Shown here: piece by piece, positions 62,284-64,000 of the stretch
How the letters are laid out: each line of letters begins with the position of its first letter
Numbering within the stretch: the first letter of the stretch is position 1
Source of the DNA: CAZBBB01 sp964490005
GTDB taxonomy: Bacteria; Planctomycetota; B15-G4
Length of the DNA stretch: 64,000 nucleotides
Assembly (NCBI GenBank): GCA_964490005.1
Contig: CAZBBB010000002.1
Span: forward strand, 1-64,000
Reading direction: 5' to 3'
Program-made: the position numbers and the translations under genes
The notes under the pieces: model-generated
What the model was told of the DNA's origin: nothing
Seen by the model: the letters and a program-made list of their open reading frames with translations, nothing else
Database searches by the model: none

Positions 62284-62289
62284 AGGATA
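62284..62289 (-). promoter_or_regulatory. Candidate -10 element for the sugar operon
   Basis: TATCCT on the minus strand, 27 bases upstream of the isomerase ATG. It lies 12 bases from the plus-strand candidate for the divergent FG-GAP gene. Confidence 0.37.
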
Positions 62290-62301
62290 GCGAAACGCGT
62301 G

Positions 62302-62307
62302 TAGGAT
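62302..62307 (+). promoter_or_regulatory. Candidate -10 element for the final FG-GAP gene
   Basis: TAGGAT only 8 bases upstream of the ATG at 62316. If functional, the transcript would start at or next to the start codon. Confidence 0.37.
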
Positions 62308-62315
62308 GCCGAACC

Positions 62316-64000
62316 ATGCGTGCCCTGCTCGTGCTCGTCGCCGCGTGCGCCGCCGCGCCGTACGGCGCGTCGCAGGGCGCGATCGCGACGATCACCGGCC
62401 AGTTCAGCGAGCCGCAGTTCGGCCGCGCCCTCGCGGGCGTCGGTGATCTCGACGGCGACGGCGTGCCCGACTTCGTCATCGCGCATCAGGACCCGGCGCA
62501 ACCCGGCGAGGTCCACGCCTACTCCGGTGCGACGAGGCTCAGGCTCTGGACGGCGGTCGGTGACGGCACGGGCGACGACTTCGGCTGGTCGCTGGACGCG
62601 CTCGGCGACATCGACGGCGACGGCGTGCCCGATCTCGTCGTCGGCGCACCCGAGTTCTCGATGGGCGGCGCGGGCGCGGTGCACGTCCTGTCGGGCGCGG
62701 ACGGAGTCACGCTCGAAAAGCTCGTCGGGCCATCGCCGGGGTCCCGCTTCGGAGTGTCGGTTGCCGGGCTCGGCGACGTGAACGGCGACGGCTCGGCCGA
62801 CTTCGCCGTCGGCATCCCGGACGGGGACAGCTTCTTCTCGCAGACCGGACTCGTCGTCGTCGTGTCGGGGGGCACGTTCGCGACGCTGCACACGTTCGCG
62901 GGACTCTCGTCCGGAGACCACCTCGGCGGCTCGGTGGCCTGCGCCGGTGACGTCGATGCCGACGGAAGGCCCGACCTGATGGCGGGGACGGAGGACCAGT
63001 TCGGCGCAGGCGCCGACTACGCCCGCGTCTGGTCGCTCGCGAGCGGCGCGGTGCTGTACACGGTCATCGGAACGCAACTGGGCGACAGTACGGGCGAGCG
63101 CGTCGCGGGCGCGGGGGATGGCAACCGCGACGGGTACGCGGACTTCGCCGTCGCCGCTCCCGGATTCGACGGTGCTGCGGGCTTCGACGTCGGCCGGGTC
63201 GAGATCCGCTCGGGCCTCGACGGCTCGGTGCTGCATGCGATCGAGGGCGCAGCGGCGTTCGGCCGCCTCGGCAGCGCGCTCTCGTTCGCCGGCGACGTCG
63301 ATGGCGATGGCCGGCCCGACGTGGCCGCGGCCGCGCCCTTCGAGGACGCGACCTTGGTCGGCGAGGGACGCGCCTGCGTCGTGTCGGGTCGCGACGGATC
63401 GATCGTGCGCGCTTGGACGGGGCAGAGCGCGGGGGCCTGGTTCGGCTACTCGCTCGCGCGGATCGGGGATCTCGACGGCGACGGCTTCGACGAGTTGGCG
63501 GCCGGCGCGCCCGAGTTCGGCAACGGCGTCGTGCGCGTGCTGGCTGGTCGGTTGCCGCCCGCGCCGCTGCTCGCGATCCGCGGCGCGGCTTCGCTGCAGC
63601 AACTCGGCGCCAACGTGCTGGGCATTCCGGATCTCGATGCCGACGCGCATGACGATCTGCTCGTGAGCGACGCGACGGGCGTACGCGTGTACGGGTCGCT
63701 CAGCGGCGACCCGATCCTCGACCTCACGCCACCGGACGGCCACACGCTGAGTCTCGGCAGCGGGATGGCCCGCCTGGCCGACCTCGACGGCGACGGCGTC
63801 GACGAGTTCGCGGTCTCCGCTCCGAACTCGGGCGTGCTCGGCAACCCGAGCGGCGTCGTCCGCGTCTACTCCGGCGCGGACGCCGGCATCCTTCACGTGG
63901 TCACGGGAACGGGGGGCGAATTCGGGCGCGCGCTGCGGGCCGTGGGCGATGTGGACGGCGACGGCTTCGTGGACCTGCTGGCTGGCGCGCCCGACGACGA
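62316..64000 (+). CDS. Secreted FG-GAP/VCBS propeller protein, truncated by the window end
   Basis: At least 561 residues, open to the last base with no stop. Signal peptide MRALLVLVAACAAAPYGASQ. The body is a series of FG-GAP blades with DLDGDGVPDFVIAH, DIDGDGVPDLVVGAPE, DVNGDGSADFAVGIPD and DVDADGRPDLMAGTED, the DxDGDG loops being calcium sites as in integrin alpha propellers. Blade text continues up to DVDGDGFVDLLAGAPDD at the edge, so the C-terminal part is missing. It resembles the protein at 6789 more than the 67-residue-repeat type. Divergent from the sugar operon, with 59 bases between start codons. Confidence 0.88.
   Translation, partial: MRALLVLVAACAAAPYGASQGAIATITGQFSEPQFGRALAGVGDLDGDGVPDFVIAHQDPAQPGEVHAYSGATRLRLWTAVGDGTGDDFGWSLDALGDIDGDGVPDLVVGAPEFSMGGAGAVHVLSGADGVTLEKLVGPSPGSRFGVSVAGLGDVNGDGSADFAVGIPDGDSFFSQTGLVVVVSGGTFATLHTFAGLSSGDHLGGSVACAGDVDADGRPDLMAGTEDQFGAGADYARVWSLASGAVLYTVIGTQLGDSTGERVAGAGDGNRDGYADFAVAAPGFDGAAGFDVGRVEIRSGLDGSVLHAIEGAAAFGRLGSALSFAGDVDGDGRPDVAAAAPFEDATLVGEGRACVVSGRDGSIVRAWTGQSAGAWFGYSLARIGDLDGDGFDELAAGAPEFGNGVVRVLAGRLPPAPLLAIRGAASLQQLGANVLGIPDLDADAHDDLLVSDATGVRVYGSLSGDPILDLTPPDGHTLSLGSGMARLADLDGDGVDEFAVSAPNSGVLGNPSGVVRVYSGADAGILHVVTGTGGEFGRALRAVGDVDGDGFVDLLAGAPDD

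Noticed and set aside
1..64000. tRNA or rRNA genes
   Set aside because: No cloverleaf with CCA-end context or rRNA-like conserved stretch was noticed by eye. A covariance-model scan would be needed to exclude small RNA genes.

Overview
The window is GC-rich (sampled 60-base lines outside the cas effector genes run about 70-72% GC) and reads like a chromosomal segment of a Planctomycetota-type bacterium. The signs are: a TPR-bearing Ser/Thr kinase divergent from an ECF sigma factor, many secreted FG-GAP proteins, a PA14/beta-propeller/DUF1080 fusion, an MFS sugar or nucleoside transporter coupled to a TIM-barrel sugar isomerase, and a sulfatase-like lipoprotein with TPRs. The taxon is inferred from gene content only.

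Layout. 1-195: 3' end of a ROK sugar kinase. 212-4076: kinase and ECF sigma factor, divergent. 4228-10663: three secreted proteins (two FG-GAP propellers and one SdrD B-like repeat protein). 10884-23904: a complete type I-G (former I-U) CRISPR-Cas locus flanked by 135-bp direct repeats. The effector operon (csb1, csb2, cas3, a small csb3-like gene) is on the minus strand. A cas4-cas1 fusion and cas2 are on the plus strand and lead into an array of 49 repeats and 48 spacers. 23861-25849: SGNH hydrolase with TPRs; its 3' end is part of the direct repeat. 25959-45682: a surface-polysaccharide region with a Wzm/Wzt-type ABC exporter, seven glycosyltransferases, two PIG-L deacetylases, a GNAT protein and a polytopic membrane protein, interrupted by an NhaA antiporter, a TAP-type hydrolase, DUF3050 and DUF1579 genes. 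45853-52092: a 2079-aa secreted multidomain protein. 52148-54859: peroxiredoxin and sulfatase-like lipoprotein. 54884-62256: a secreted protein and, upstream of it, a three-gene sugar operon whose genes overlap by 4 bases. 62316-end: a truncated FG-GAP protein.

Main observations. (1) The CRISPR-Cas locus is bounded by 135-bp direct repeats (132/135 identical). Each copy carries the last 44 bases of the neighbouring SGNH gene plus its downstream hairpin, so the locus looks like an inserted or duplicated island. The csb3-like stop codon lies 2 bases from one boundary. (2) That hairpin belongs to a family. A second example after the gene ending at 45682 has a stem of unrelated sequence (21 versus 22 bp, both perfect) but a loop of the same length (29 nt), 27/29 identical, with one compensatory pair change and the same orientation relative to the upstream gene. 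(3) The effector genes are visibly lower in GC (sampled lines 60-65%) than the adaptation genes and the flanks, which suggests a chimeric locus. (4) Many genes are preceded by a TANNNT hexamer with no recognisable -35 element, sometimes only 10-20 bases before the start codon.

All calls are by eye from sequence. No database search or structure prediction was run, and residue positions are approximate.
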